From Flavobacterium oncorhynchi (GTDB lineage Bacteria > Bacteroidota > Bacteroidia > Flavobacteriales > Flavobacteriaceae), in NCBI RefSeq assembly GCF_002217355.1, contig NZ_MUHA01000013.1, positions 90,565 to 154,564 of the forward strand: a DNA stretch of 64,000 bases, written 5' to 3'. The translations under genes and the position numbers were made by a program. This document shows positions 1 through 8,918 of the stretch, piece by piece. The notes under the pieces are model-generated. The model searched no databases. It was not told the origin of the DNA and saw nothing but the letters and a program-made list of their open reading frames with translations. The number at the start of each line of letters is the position of its first letter. The stretch's first letter is position 1.

Positions 1-518
1 ATTTTCTCTAAAACTTCTCTTTTATAACAAACGAAACCAGCCGTTGCATCGTGAATTTTCATACCGGTAATAAACTTCACGTATACTGAAGCGAAGTATG
101 ACATCAAAACACGGCTTAAAGGCCAATTTACCACATTTACACCTTTTACGTAACGGGAACCAATAGCCAAATCAGCTCCACCAAAATGACAAGCATCATA
201 TAATTTCTCTAAATCATTTGGGTTATGCGAAAAGTCAGCGTCCATTTCAAAAATGAAATCGTATTTACGCTCCAAAGCCCACTTAAAACCATGAACATAA
301 GCTGTTCCTAAACCCGCTTTTTTAGCTCTTTTTTCAAGAAACAATCTTCCAGAAAACTCTTCTTGCAAAGCAATCACTTTATCAGCAGTATGATCAGGAG
401 AATTATCATCAATTATTAAAAGATGAAAAGGTTTATGCTGTGAAAGTACCGCTCTCACAATACTTTCAATATTTTCAATTTCGTTATAAGTTGGAATTAT
501 GACAATACTATCACTCAT
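1..518 (-). CDS. Polyprenol monophosphomannose synthase-like glycosyltransferase family 2 (3' end outside window)
   Basis: Only the first 172 residues are inside the window; the C-terminus lies to the left. The start MSDSIVIIPTYNEIENI is the classic GT2 nucleotide-sugar binding strand. It is followed by DDNSPDHT and by EMDADFSHNP, the DxD-type metal/donor site near residue 98. The length seen and the motif spacing match dolichol- or polyprenol-phosphate mannose synthases, which load a sugar from a nucleotide donor onto a lipid phosphate at the inner membrane. It is divergent from the DUF4271/hemD pair across a gap of about 100 bp. The exact acceptor and sugar cannot be read from sequence. Confidence 0.85.
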   Translation of the reverse strand, partial: MSDSIVIIPTYNEIENIESIVRAVLSQHKPFHLLIIDDNSPDHTADKVIALQEEFSGRLFLEKRAKKAGLGTAYVHGFKWALERKYDFIFEMDADFSHNPNDLEKLYDACHFGGADLAIGSRYVKGVNVVNWPLSRVLMSYFASVYVKFITGMKIHDATAGFVCYKREVLEK

Positions 519-622
519 TTTTCTTGGTAATTTCACCGCAAAAGTAAACTTTTTATAGCATTTGGTTCATAATAAATACATAATAAAAGTATTGATGCAA
601 AAAATTACTAATTTTGTGCGCT

Positions 623-1291
623 ATGATTGAACAACTTCATCCTCGAATTATTGAAAACAAAGATTGGGCAACTGTTTTATTCATCCTGACCTTTGCGATT
701 GTTGCTATAACAAAATCAGCATATGAAACTCGCTTTTCTGAGTTCAGCAGGCTGATTTTCTCAGACAAATATGCTAAAATTTATCGCGACAATAATCATA
801 TAAACAGCAGCTTTACTGTTGGCTTGTTTTTTGTGCAGATTATTTCATTTGCTTTTTTTATTCAACTTACGATGAGCATTTATGGAACGGCATCAAAAAC
901 AGATTATTTATTGTTCATCCGAATTGCAACTTTTCTTCTTTATTTTATTCTTGCAAAATATTTGATCGAAAAAATTGTAGCAGCTTCGTTCAATATTGAT
1001 GATTTTATGGAACTTTTTAACTTACAAAAAGTAACCTACAGGACTTACATTGGCGTTTTAATACTTCCTATTAATGCTATTTTATTCTATTACAACAATA
1101 TTCCAATAATTGTTCCGTTTGCGATCATAGGTATTTCGCTGTGTATCAGCTTATACTCATATTTTATTTCAATTAAAACGTATCAAAACGTAATTATCGA
1201 CAAGTTGTTTTATTTTATTTTATATCTTTGCGCTCTTGAAATAGCCCCTTATTATTTTCTCTATTATTGGATGACAAAAGGGAGTGCTTAG
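623..1291 (+). CDS. DUF4271 family integral membrane protein
   Basis: A protein of 222 residues beginning MIEQLHPRIIENKDW. An upstream in-frame TTG exists at 614, but the ATG at 623 is the natural start. It has about six hydrophobic helices joined by short loops and no signal peptide. The pattern and the position directly before hemD fit the DUF4271 family, which is largely restricted to Bacteroidota and has no known function. The end overlaps possible upstream starts of hemD, so the two are very likely co-transcribed. A role linked to tetrapyrrole synthesis would be guesswork from the neighbour alone. Confidence 0.8.
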   Translation: MIEQLHPRIIENKDWATVLFILTFAIVAITKSAYETRFSEFSRLIFSDKYAKIYRDNNHINSSFTVGLFFVQIISFAFFIQLTMSIYGTASKTDYLLFIRIATFLLYFILAKYLIEKIVAASFNIDDFMELFNLQKVTYRTYIGVLILPINAILFYYNNIPIIVPFAIIGISLCISLYSYFISIKTYQNVIIDKLFYFILYLCALEIAPYYFLYYWMTKGSA

Positions 1292-1305
1292 TAAATGTTT
1301 ATAAT

Positions 1306-2055
1306 ATGAAAGTGAAAACAATTTTGGTGTCACAGCCTGAACCTAAAGTGGAGAATTCTCCTTACTTTGAGCTCCAACAAAAACACAAAATAAAAATTGA
1401 TTTCAGACCATTTATTCATGTGGAAGGGGTTAGTGCAAAAGAGATTCGATTACAAAAAATCGACCTTAATCACTATACTGCTATCATTTTAACAAGTCGA
1501 AATGCTGTAGATCATTTTTTTAGAGTGGCTGATGAAATGCGCTACAAAGTTCCTGAAGGATTGAAATATTTTTGTCAATCTGAAGCAGTTGCATTTTATC
1601 TGCAAAAGTATGTAGTATACAGAAAACGTAAAATTTACGTTGGAGCTAAAGATTTTGCTGATTTATCGCCTCTAATTAAAAAATACAAAGACGAGAAGTT
1701 TTTACTTCCAGCATCTGACCAATTAAATGCAGACGCTCCAATAACATTAAATAGTCTAAAAGTAGATTGGGCACAAGCCGTTTTTTACAGAACTGTAATG
1801 AGCGACTTATCTGATCTTGCCGATGTTTATTATGATGTTTTAGCATTTTTCAGCCCAACAGGAATTAAATCATTGTTTAAAAACTTCCCAGACTTTAAAC
1901 AAAACAATACCAGAATCGCTGTATTTGGAAGTACAACTCAAAAAGAAGCTTTAGATCACGGTTTAAGAATCGACATTCTTGCTCCAACACCTGAAACCCC
2001 TTCTATGACAATGGCTCTTGAAAAATACATCGCCGAAGCAAACAAAGGAAAATAA
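1306..2055 (+). CDS. hemD: Uroporphyrinogen-III synthase
   Basis: Cyclises hydroxymethylbilane to uroporphyrinogen III in heme and siroheme synthesis, in the cytoplasm. The 249-residue product starts MKVKTILVSQPEP, the usual first strand of the bilobal HemD fold. It carries the family signatures IILTSRNAVDHFF (about residue 61) and LAFFSPTGIKSLF in the second lobe. The reading frame is open back to a TTG at 1267 inside DUF4271, but the ATG at 1306 gives the family N-terminus. HemD sequences diverge strongly, so the call rests on these two signatures and on the typical flavobacterial DUF4271-hemD order. Confidence 0.9.
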   Translation: MKVKTILVSQPEPKVENSPYFELQQKHKIKIDFRPFIHVEGVSAKEIRLQKIDLNHYTAIILTSRNAVDHFFRVADEMRYKVPEGLKYFCQSEAVAFYLQKYVVYRKRKIYVGAKDFADLSPLIKKYKDEKFLLPASDQLNADAPITLNSLKVDWAQAVFYRTVMSDLSDLADVYYDVLAFFSPTGIKSLFKNFPDFKQNNTRIAVFGSTTQKEALDHGLRIDILAPTPETPSMTMALEKYIAEANKGK

Positions 2056-2077
2056 ACCTTAAGAATATAAAATATTT

Positions 2078-2120
2078 AAAATTCCAAATTCCAACTTAAT
2101 CACTTGGGATTTGGAATTTT
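2078..2120. terminator. Palindrome downstream of hemD (family E hairpin)
   Basis: Arms AAAATTCCAAATtCCAA and TTGGgATTTGGAATTTT are separated by nine bases and followed by TTG and a T-run. It can end the DUF4271-hemD transcript. The same arm recurs as a half-element at about 2170-2205 and, in a related form, at 5949-5990 and 22067-22106. Confidence 0.55.
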
Positions 2121-2275
2121 TGTTTTACACCCTTTCGTTTCCTATGGTTGAAACCACGGATTCTATTTTTGGAATTTGGGATTTAAAAAATTGGAATTTT
2201 ATTTTTCCTTCCTTTTAACTATATTTGATTTCTATTCTAAACCAAATTAAAAGAATTAGTTTCAAATTACAAGTT

Positions 2276-2746
2276 ATGAAAATCAACTCCTTATTAATTG
2301 AGATTGACGGTATCGACAAAGAAATTCTTCGATATTTAATGGACGATGCCCGAAAACCTATTCTGCAAATCGCTAATAAAATAGGCATCTCTGGAGCTGC
2401 AATTCATCAGCGTTTAAAAAAACTGGAACAATCCGGCGTTATTTCAGGATCTAAATTTACAGTAAACCCAAAAGTTCTAGGCTATAACACTATGGCCTTT
2501 GTAGGTGTTTATCTAGACAAAGCCTCCAGAAACTCCGAAGCCGTAAAAGACCTTAGAAAAATTCCCGAAGTACTGGAATGTCATTATACCACAGGGAACT
2601 GGTCGGTACTAATTAAAATTATCTGTCGAGATAACGAACATTTAATGCAGCTTTTAAATACCAAAATTCAAGCAATTGAAGGTGTTTCAAGAACCGAAAC
2701 CTTTATTTCATTAGATCAGCAGATTGACAGACAGATTCAATTATAA
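2276..2746 (+). CDS. Lrp/AsnC family transcriptional regulator
   Basis: A 156-residue protein with an N-terminal winged helix-turn-helix, about residues 10-55 (DGIDKEILRYLMDDARKP, then the IGISGAAIHQRLKKLEQSGVI recognition region). An AsnC_trans_reg/RAM ligand-binding domain follows (VGVYLDK, VLECHYTTGNWSVLIKI). Members form dimers to octamers and respond to amino acids or related metabolites. The start is the ATG at 2276; a longer frame from a TTG at 2225 adds 17 non-conserved residues. It stands alone between palindromes, and no operator is obvious. The effector cannot be predicted. Confidence 0.88.
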   Translation: MKINSLLIEIDGIDKEILRYLMDDARKPILQIANKIGISGAAIHQRLKKLEQSGVISGSKFTVNPKVLGYNTMAFVGVYLDKASRNSEAVKDLRKIPEVLECHYTTGNWSVLIKIICRDNEHLMQLLNTKIQAIEGVSRTETFISLDQQIDRQIQL

Positions 2747-2804
2747 ATGTGTCAATGAAAAAATTTGATAATTAGATAATTTTCTAAATGTGATAAAATA
2801 AAAA

Positions 2805-2838
2805 AAAACGGACAAATTTTAAAAATCTGTCCGTTTTT
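2805..2838. terminator. Bidirectional rho-independent terminator between Lrp and the Zn protease
   Basis: Stem AAAACGGACA / TGTCCGTTTT with an A-run before it and T-run after it, so it can serve both the + strand Lrp gene and the - strand protease gene, which converge here. It is nested inside a larger AT-rich inverted repeat (GATAATTAGATAATTT near 2767 and AAATTATCTAATTG near 2843). Confidence 0.8.
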
Positions 2839-2879
2839 ACTATAAATTATCTAATTGACTAATTATCTCAATTACGAAA

Positions 2880-3566
2880 TTAGTTCCTTCTGCTTCCTGA
2901 GTAAATCGAGATATAGTACAACAGCGTTGCGATTGAACCTATAGCCGCTACGACATAAGTTCTTGCCGCCCATTTTAAGGCATCTTTTGCACCTGCCTGT
3001 TCTTGTTGAGTCAGCATATGTTTATTTTCTAACCAAGCTAATGCTCTATTACTTGCATCATATTCTACCGGCAGCGTTATAATCGTAAACAATGTAGTTG
3101 CTGCAAAAATAACAATCCCAATTAGCAATAATTGAGGAAAAGTTCTAATCATTAAGATTCCCGCAAGCAAAATCCACTGTACATAATTTGAAGCCACACT
3201 TACAATAGGCACTAATTTAGAACGCATTGTTAACCATTCATAACCAATAGCATGCTGAACCGCGTGCCCGCATTCGTGTGCCGCAACAGCAGCCGCCGCC
3301 GCATTACGATGATTGTAAACCGCTTCACTTAAATTAACTGTTTTATCTGCAGGATTATAATGATCTGTTAACTGCCCTGGAGTCGAAATAACACGAACAT
3401 CCGTAATACCATTATCAGCAAGCATTTTTTCAGCAATTTCCGCACCGCTCATTCCGTTTCGTAATTGCAGTTTAGAATATAATTCGAATTTACTTTTTAG
3501 TCTTGAACTTACCAGCCAGCTGAATAACATTATAGCTCCGGCAATAATTAAATATCCACTTCCCAT
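2880..3566 (-). CDS. Neutral zinc metallopeptidase, membrane-bound (Zn_peptidase_2/YugP type)
   Basis: A 228-residue protein starting MGSGYLIIAGAIMLFSW. A first membrane helix is followed by a soluble segment with AAHECGHAVQHA, the HExxH-type zinc site (about residue 100), then two or three more membrane helices and DASNRALAWL. This matches the YugP/Zn_peptidase_2 family, putative membrane zinc proteases widespread in bacteria with unknown substrates. A 14-residue upstream extension starting at 3608 is not supported. It is convergent with the Lrp gene and ends in a shared terminator. Confidence 0.85.
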   Translation of the reverse strand: MGSGYLIIAGAIMLFSWLVSSRLKSKFELYSKLQLRNGMSGAEIAEKMLADNGITDVRVISTPGQLTDHYNPADKTVNLSEAVYNHRNAAAAAVAAHECGHAVQHAIGYEWLTMRSKLVPIVSVASNYVQWILLAGILMIRTFPQLLLIGIVIFAATTLFTIITLPVEYDASNRALAWLENKHMLTQQEQAGAKDALKWAARTYVVAAIGSIATLLYYISIYSGSRRN

Positions 3567-3699
3567 ATTTTTATCTTTTTTTGATTGATTTTTAAAGTTA
3601 CAAAACAAATCACAATTTCTGAACCAAACTCTAAAAATGACATTTTGACATCCAAAACAGTAATTACGGCAGTAGAAATATTAAAAAATTTAACAAAAA

Positions 3700-3722
3700 A
3701 AAGACGCACTTCGGTGCGTCTA
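3700..3722 (-). terminator. Rho-independent terminator with TTCG tetraloop
   Basis: Perfect 7-bp stem GACGCAC / GTGCGTC closed by a TTCG loop (3703-3720), followed on the - strand by a run of eight T. It ends the hydrolase-sigma factor-membrane protein operon. Confidence 0.9.
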
Positions 3723-3747
3723 TACAATATGGCCGTAAAATTATCCC

Positions 3748-4341
3748 TTAAAGCAGCTGATTATTTACTTCTTCAAACTTCTCAATCAGGGCATTTATTC
3801 TTAGCTGCTGTTTTTTAATTTGTTTTGGACGAATATAAAACCAATTAAACGCCATCCAAAGTAATGTTATTCCATAACACAAACTCGCACCCAAAGCGCT
3901 CATTCTACTGGCATATTCATACATGTATAAGCAAATTCCAGTTGTAAGCAGCAGAAAGTACAAACTCATCATTTTTGTCTGCATAAACTGTTGTTTCTTT
4001 TTAATCAAAATCAGTTTGTGTAAATATTCCTGATTCGTTTGTGTCGCATCGATATTTCTAAAAGGAGTCAACAATTTATTAAAAGCAAATACATAAATAA
4101 CCATCGCCAAAATCGTTAAAACAATCCCGATTTTAGTCGAAATAAACTCCGGTTGATAATATATCCATATAAAAACAATAAATGCGGTTGTCAAAAAAAG
4201 CAAAACATTTGTTATCCATAAACTTCTTAAACCTGCTTTTTTAAATTTACTCACTCTCGACAGCAAATCTTTCATATCTGGCTGATTTACGGTTTGTTTT
4301 TTCCATAAATCTTTAAAATCTATATTGTTATCGTTGTCCAT
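3748..4341 (-). CDS. Four-helix membrane protein coupled to an ECF sigma factor
   Basis: No family recognised. The 197 residues have an acidic N-terminus (MDNDNNIDFKDLWKKQ), a Lys-rich stretch, then two pairs of membrane helices (about residues 38-62, 70-90, 122-142, 148-166). A Lys/Gln-rich cytoplasmic tail forms a likely coiled coil. The start overlaps the end of the sigma factor gene by 14 bp, so expression is coupled. The position is where an anti-sigma factor is expected, and the N-terminal cytosolic segment could bind sigma. No zinc-binding anti-sigma motif (HxxxCxxC) is visible, so this role is inference. Confidence 0.7.
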   Translation of the reverse strand: MDNDNNIDFKDLWKKQTVNQPDMKDLLSRVSKFKKAGLRSLWITNVLLFLTTAFIVFIWIYYQPEFISTKIGIVLTILAMVIYVFAFNKLLTPFRNIDATQTNQEYLHKLILIKKKQQFMQTKMMSLYFLLLTTGICLYMYEYASRMSALGASLCYGITLLWMAFNWFYIRPKQIKKQQLRINALIEKFEEVNNQLL

Positions 4342-4801
4342 TTTCTTTAAATTTTTCGGTCAGTTTTTCTTTTATTCTGTGAATTTTCACTCTAACATTG
4401 GCATCAGAAAGTCCAACGATTTTTGCAATTTCTGACTGCTTAACTTCTTCTAATTCCAACGAAATAATGATACGTTCCGTTTCAGGTAATTCGGCTATGC
4501 ATTTATACAAAAACTGAATTTGCGGCTCTATCGAAGTTTGTTTCTCTTCAGAAAGATGAATTGGCAAATCAGATTTCGGGAAACGCTTTTCTTTTTCAAT
4601 CTGCCTTAAACAATTGTTAGATGCAATTCTGAAAATCCAAGTTCCAATAGCCGATTCGTTTCGAAAAGTTTCTAATTTTTGCCAGACAATTATAAAGGTT
4701 TCCTGAGCCAAATCCTGCGCAGCATCATAATCATTTACGAAACCCATGCAAAGCCTGAATATTCTATCCCAATAAGTCTTATAGATTTCTTCAAATTCCA
4801 T
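4328..4801 (-). CDS. RNA polymerase sigma factor, ECF (sigma-70 family)
   Basis: A 157-residue sigma factor with region 2 (EEIYKTYWDRIFRLCMGFVNDYDAAQDLAQETFIIVWQ) and region 4 (LPETERIIISLELEEVKQSEIAKIVGLSDANVRVKIHRIKEKL). It lacks regions 1 and 3, as ECF factors do. The ATG at 4801 is preferred; the frame extends to 4843 but overlaps the upstream hydrolase and adds no conserved residues. It starts two bases after the hydrolase stop and overlaps the next gene, so three genes form one operon. Target promoters are unknown. The partner membrane protein is a plausible regulator. Confidence 0.92.
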   Translation of the reverse strand: MEFEEIYKTYWDRIFRLCMGFVNDYDAAQDLAQETFIIVWQKLETFRNESAIGTWIFRIASNNCLRQIEKEKRFPKSDLPIHLSEEKQTSIEPQIQFLYKCIAELPETERIIISLELEEVKQSEIAKIVGLSDANVRVKIHRIKEKLTEKFKENGQR

Positions 4802-4803
4802 TC

Positions 4804-5652
4804 TTACGATTTTACAAAAGTGTTTAATTGCGCTAAATACCACGCCGTATCGTCATACATAATAAAATGCAGACCTTTGCTCGCATACTTAAAATCAGCT
4901 GTTTTTAAATTTTTATATTGTTCCTCGATTGCTGGTTTTAAATTTATAAAATAAGATTCTAATAAAATTAATGATGGACATTTTATAGCAGCAATTTTAT
5001 TTCTCAAATCGGTATTTGAAAAATCACAATACATTTGAGCAAATGTTTTTCGGTCTGATTTTACACTCCAATCTACAACTGTATCCATTTTTGAAGCATC
5101 AGCCAAAAGTCTCGGCATTGTTTTTTTCTGCATTTCAAGAAACTGAGCATCTGTCATACCAGTCATTTGGCTTACCATTGCTGAACAATCATTATTTTCT
5201 TTTGATTTAAAAGAAGGATCCATTAATGCTGCCAAACACGGAAGCGCATCTACAACTATAATTTTCCCAATTAATTCTGGATAATCTGCAGCGATTGCAA
5301 GCGCAAGTCCACCGCCCATACTGTGACCAATTAAAATTGGCTTTTCAATTTTATTGTCTTTAATATAATTTGCAATTTCCGCTTTCCAATTTTCGAATGA
5401 TGGATTCTGTTGTGGTTTTACTCCAGCAAATCCTGCCATTGTAAGCGTATAACAAGTATACTCTTTTTCGAAAGCAGTTTTGGTTTCATTCCAAACATCT
5501 CCAGAAGAAGCAAATCCGGGAATGAAAATTATAGATTGTTTTCCTTTTCCGGTTTTAATAACTTCTAAAGGATATAATTTTGTTTGTGCAAAAACATTTA
5601 GACATAATGCTGAGAATAAGAATGCGATAAATAAGATGATATACTTTTTCAT
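4804..5652 (-). CDS. Secreted alpha/beta hydrolase
   Basis: A 282-residue protein with signal peptide MKKYIILFIAFLFSALCLNVFAQ. It has an alpha/beta hydrolase fold: oxyanion strand IIFIPGFASSGDVW, nucleophile elbow GHSMGGG with Ser111, likely acid Asp135 (IIVVDALP), and His262 in KGLHFIMYD. Substrate is unknown; the family covers esterases, lipases and peptidases. It is the first gene of the operon with the ECF sigma factor, whose start is two bases after its stop. That is unusual and suggests the secreted enzyme is part of the response the sigma factor controls. Confidence 0.85.
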   Translation of the reverse strand: MKKYIILFIAFLFSALCLNVFAQTKLYPLEVIKTGKGKQSIIFIPGFASSGDVWNETKTAFEKEYTCYTLTMAGFAGVKPQQNPSFENWKAEIANYIKDNKIEKPILIGHSMGGGLALAIAADYPELIGKIIVVDALPCLAALMDPSFKSKENNDCSAMVSQMTGMTDAQFLEMQKKTMPRLLADASKMDTVVDWSVKSDRKTFAQMYCDFSNTDLRNKIAAIKCPSLILLESYFINLKPAIEEQYKNLKTADFKYASKGLHFIMYDDTAWYLAQLNTFVKS

Positions 5653-5825
5653 TTTTAATAGTTTTAAGTTGTTAATTTAATCGGATCCGCCTTTTGGATA
5701 CGAGAACTATTAAAATGTTACAAAAGTTTTTAATTTTTTAATGAGATAATTCTAAACCCCAATGTTGGTGTGGGTTTTTAACCGCAAAGAGCGCAAAGAT
5801 TTGCACAAAGAACGCTAGGTTTTCC

Positions 5826-5930
5826 GCCACGAATTACACGAATTTTCACTAATTTTTATTTCGAAAAACACATAGTTTGTCATTTCGAGTTAAATTTGTG
5901 AAAATTTGTAAAATTTGTAAAATTCGTGGC
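5826..5930. repeat. Family A dispersed palindrome (GCCACGAATT ... AATTCGTGGC), copy 1
   Basis: Outer arms are GCCACGAATTACACGAATTTTCAC and a degenerate partner ending AAATTTGTAAAATTCGTGGC. Further copies are at 36469-36527, 37004-37062 and 53201-53268, and a relative is at 35601-35673. All copies lie between genes. Confidence 0.75.
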
Positions 5931-5948
5931 AGAAAAATAAGCACAAAA

Positions 5949-5990
5949 AAAATCCCAAACCCCAATCGTAAAATTGGAATTTGGGATTTT
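5949..5990 (-). terminator. Family E hairpin, terminator of leuS
   Basis: Arms AAAATCCCAAACCCCAAT and ATTGGAATTTGGGATTTT around a CGTAAA loop, flanked by an A-run on the left, which is a T-run for the - strand. It is nearly identical to the hairpin at 22067-22106, including the CGTAAA loop. Confidence 0.75.
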
Positions 5991-6009
5991 TATATTGGAA
6001 TTTATTTGG

Positions 6010-8874
6010 TTATCCTACCAAATTGATAATTTTCCCTGGAACGATAATCACTTTATTTGGTGTTCTGCCATCTAATTGTTTTTGTGTTCTTTCGTCTTTC
6101 ATAACGATTTCTTCAATTTGTTCTTTGGTTAAATCCAAAGGCAATTCGATGGTAAAACGCATTTTTCCGTTGAACGAAACTGGATATTCTTTATTTGTTT
6201 CAACTAAATGACTTCCTTCAAAAATTGGGAACGATGCTTCAGAAATTGAAGCTGTATGTCCTAACTGCGACCATAATTCTTCGGCAATATGCGGTGCATA
6301 AGGCGAAACCAATATCGCTAACGGTTCTAAAATCGCTCTCGAATGACAGTTTTGAGTAGACAATTCATTTACACAAATCATAAATTGAGAAACCGAAGTA
6401 TTGAAAGAGAAACTCTCGATATCTTCTGCCACTTTTTTGATCGTTTTATGCAATGATTTTAAGTTGTCTTTTGTCGGCTCGTCGTTGTTTACGATTAAAC
6501 CGTTGTCATCAAAATACAATCTCCATAATTTTTTCAAGAAACCAAAAACTCCCGAAATTCCAGCAGTATTCCAAGGTTTTGCCTGCTCTAATGGCCCTAA
6601 GAACATTTCGTATAAACGTAATGTATCTGCTCCATATTCATTACAAATATCATCTGGAGTTACAACATTATAGTATGATTTCGACATTTTTTCGACTTCA
6701 CGACCAACAATGTATTTTCCGTTTTCGTCAAAAATAAATTCAGCTGTATTGAAATCTTCTCTCCAAGCTTTGAATTTTTCGATATTCAATTCATCAGAAG
6801 AATTAACGAAATTAACATCAACACGAATTGGCTGTACATTCTGACCTTCAATTTTATTTTTAGACACAAAAGTATTTGTTCCTTCTAATCTGTAAACATA
6901 AGCCGTCGTTCCTAAAATCATTCCCTGATTAATCAGTTTTTTGAATGGCTCTTCGGTTGGAGCAAAACCTTTATCTTTTAAGAATTTGTTCCAGAAACGA
7001 GAATACAATAAGTGACCAGTTGCGTGCTCGCTTCCTCCAATATATAAATCTACGCTTTCCCAATACGCTAATGCTTCTTTGCTTGCAAATTCACTTTCAT
7101 TGTGTGCATCCATATAACGCATCCAGTACCATGAACTTCCTGCCCAACCTGGCATTGTATTTAATTCTAGAGGAAAAATCGAAACATTGTCAACTAAATC
7201 AGTATTAACAACTTTATTTTGTTTTGTATCCCAAGCCCAAACTGCTGCATTTCCTAATGGAGGCAGACCATCTTCTGTTGGTAAATATTTTTCTACTTCT
7301 GGCAAAATAATTGGCAAATGCTGCGCATCGATCATTTTAGGCAATCCATTTACATAATAAACTGGAAATGGTTCTCCCCAATAACGCTGACGAGAGAAAA
7401 CAGCATCACGCAAACGGTAATTTGTTTTTCCTTTTCCTTGTCCTAATTTTTCTAATTCAGCGATTGCTTTTTGAGTTGCCTCTTTATAATTTAATCCGTT
7501 TAAGAAATCAGAATTAGCGATTTCAACGTTATCTTTTGATCCGTAAGCCGTTTCAGAAATATCAACATTTGCAAAAATGTTTTTAATTTCCTGCATTCCG
7601 TTTTGACCTTTAAAGAAGTTCGCAAAAGCATAATCTCTTTCGTCTCCGCAAGGAACCGCCATTACAGCACCAGTTCCGTAACCTGCCAAAACATAATCAC
7701 CAATCCAAACCGGAATGGCTTCTTTTGTAAATGGATGTTCTGCATAAGCTCCTGTAAATACTCCTGAAATTGTTTTTACATCAGCCATACGCTCACGCTC
7801 AGAACGTTTTGATGTTTTTTCGATATAAGCTTCAATTGCTGCTTTTTGTTCTGGAGTTGTAATTTTGGCAACCAAATCATGTTCTGGCGCCAAAGTCATA
7901 AATGTTACTCCAAAAATAGTATCAGGACGAGTAGTAAATACTTCGATAACTTCATCGTGATTCTTCACATTAAAAGTCACCAAAGCCCCAACCGATTTTC
8001 CGATCCAGTTTCTTTGAGACTCTTTAATAGACTCGCTCCAATCGATATCATTTAGACCTTGAAGTAAGCGTTCGGCATAAGCAGAAATTCGCATACTCCA
8101 TTGTGTCATTTTTTTTCTTATAACAGGAAAGCCTCCACGTTCCGAAACACCGTTTACAATTTCGTCATTTGCCAAAACAGTTCCTAAACCAGGACACCAG
8201 TTTACTTCGGTTTCAGCCAAATAGGTCATTCTGTATTGCAACAAGATTTTTTCTTTTTGATCTTCAGAATAAGAGTTCCATTCGTCAGCAGTGAAAATCG
8301 CTACGTTGTCATCACAAACTGCTTCAACCAATGCATTTCCGCTTTCTTCAAAAACTTTTACAAGCTCTGAAATTTCAAAAGCTTTCCCTTGTTTTTTGCA
8401 ATACCAAGAATTGAACAATTGGATAAAAATCCATTGCGTATGTTTGTAATAATCAGGATTTGAAGTTCGCACTTCACGCGCCCAATCAAATGAGAAACCA
8501 ATTTTATCTAATTGTTTTCTATATCCTGCAATTTGTTTTCCATCTTTGTCTACACCGCCATCAATATTTACACGCGTTGTATCTTCTGGACGCTGTCCTG
8601 TCTGAATCGCGTATTGTTCAGCCGGCAATCCGAAACTATCATAACCCATTGGATGCAAAACATTGAAACCTTGGTGTCTTTTGAAACGAGAATATACATC
8701 TGAAGCTATATAACCAAGCGGATGCCCAACGTGCAGTCCTGCTCCTGATGGATAAGGAAACATATCGAGTACATAATGCTTAGGTTTTTCAGAGTTGTTT
8801 TTTGCTGCAAAAGTTTGATTTTCTGCCCAATATTTTTGCCATTTGGCGTCAATTTCGTTTGGATTGTACTTCAT
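6010..8874 (-). CDS. leuS: Leucyl-tRNA synthetase
   Basis: Charges tRNA-Leu; class I aminoacyl-tRNA synthetase of 954 residues. The HIGH signature is seen as HVGH (48-51) after PYPSGAGL, and KMSKS lies at about 729-733. Between them are the CP1 editing region (TRPDTIFGVTFM, GYGTGAVMAVPCGDERD) and the leucine-specific insert. The tRNA-binding C-terminus ends VIIVPGKIINLVG. It is somewhat longer than the E. coli enzyme (860) because of insertions in the catalytic part, as is usual in Bacteroidota. Monocistronic, with a hairpin terminator downstream and an octamer repeat just upstream of its start. Confidence 0.98.
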   Translation of the reverse strand: MKYNPNEIDAKWQKYWAENQTFAAKNNSEKPKHYVLDMFPYPSGAGLHVGHPLGYIASDVYSRFKRHQGFNVLHPMGYDSFGLPAEQYAIQTGQRPEDTTRVNIDGGVDKDGKQIAGYRKQLDKIGFSFDWAREVRTSNPDYYKHTQWIFIQLFNSWYCKKQGKAFEISELVKVFEESGNALVEAVCDDNVAIFTADEWNSYSEDQKEKILLQYRMTYLAETEVNWCPGLGTVLANDEIVNGVSERGGFPVIRKKMTQWSMRISAYAERLLQGLNDIDWSESIKESQRNWIGKSVGALVTFNVKNHDEVIEVFTTRPDTIFGVTFMTLAPEHDLVAKITTPEQKAAIEAYIEKTSKRSERERMADVKTISGVFTGAYAEHPFTKEAIPVWIGDYVLAGYGTGAVMAVPCGDERDYAFANFFKGQNGMQEIKNIFANVDISETAYGSKDNVEIANSDFLNGLNYKEATQKAIAELEKLGQGKGKTNYRLRDAVFSRQRYWGEPFPVYYVNGLPKMIDAQHLPIILPEVEKYLPTEDGLPPLGNAAVWAWDTKQNKVVNTDLVDNVSIFPLELNTMPGWAGSSWYWMRYMDAHNESEFASKEALAYWESVDLYIGGSEHATGHLLYSRFWNKFLKDKGFAPTEEPFKKLINQGMILGTTAYVYRLEGTNTFVSKNKIEGQNVQPIRVDVNFVNSSDELNIEKFKAWREDFNTAEFIFDENGKYIVGREVEKMSKSYYNVVTPDDICNEYGADTLRLYEMFLGPLEQAKPWNTAGISGVFGFLKKLWRLYFDDNGLIVNNDEPTKDNLKSLHKTIKKVAEDIESFSFNTSVSQFMICVNELSTQNCHSRAILEPLAILVSPYAPHIAEELWSQLGHTASISEASFPIFEGSHLVETNKEYPVSFNGKMRFTIELPLDLTKEQIEEIVMKDERTQKQLDGRTPNKVIIVPGKIINLVG

Positions 8875-8875
8875 T

Positions 8876-8918
8876 TCTAAGTGACTAAGATTCTAAGTTA
8901 CTAAGGTTCTAAGGCTTT
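8876..8918. repeat. CTAAGNTN octamer tandem repeat, copy 1 (upstream of leuS)
   Basis: Five successive 8-bp units read CTAAGTGA, CTAAGATT, CTAAGTTA, CTAAGGTT, CTAAGG. It begins within a few bases of the leuS start codon, in the leuS 5' untranslated region. The same degenerate octamer occurs at 12321-12355, 31441-31476 and, inverted, 31530-31568. Confidence 0.8.

Larger units (their letters stand above)
5653..6009. other. Repeat-filled intergenic region between the hydrolase and leuS
   Basis: This 357-bp gap holds no gene. In order it has an AT-rich stretch, a GCAAAGA-type repeat (5780-5815, aaccgcaaagagcgcaaag), a family A palindrome beginning GCCACGAATTACACGAATT and ending AATTCGTGGC (5826-5930), and a family E hairpin that terminates leuS (5949-5990). 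The gap has no obvious start-proximal promoter for genes reading into it because both flanking genes are on the - strand; the hydrolase promoter must lie in its right part. Confidence 0.7.

Noticed and set aside
3585..3818. 77-codon + strand frame spanning the terminator after the sigma factor operon
   Set aside because: It starts antisense to the Zn protease promoter region, crosses a terminator hairpin and enters the membrane protein gene; composition is not coding-like.
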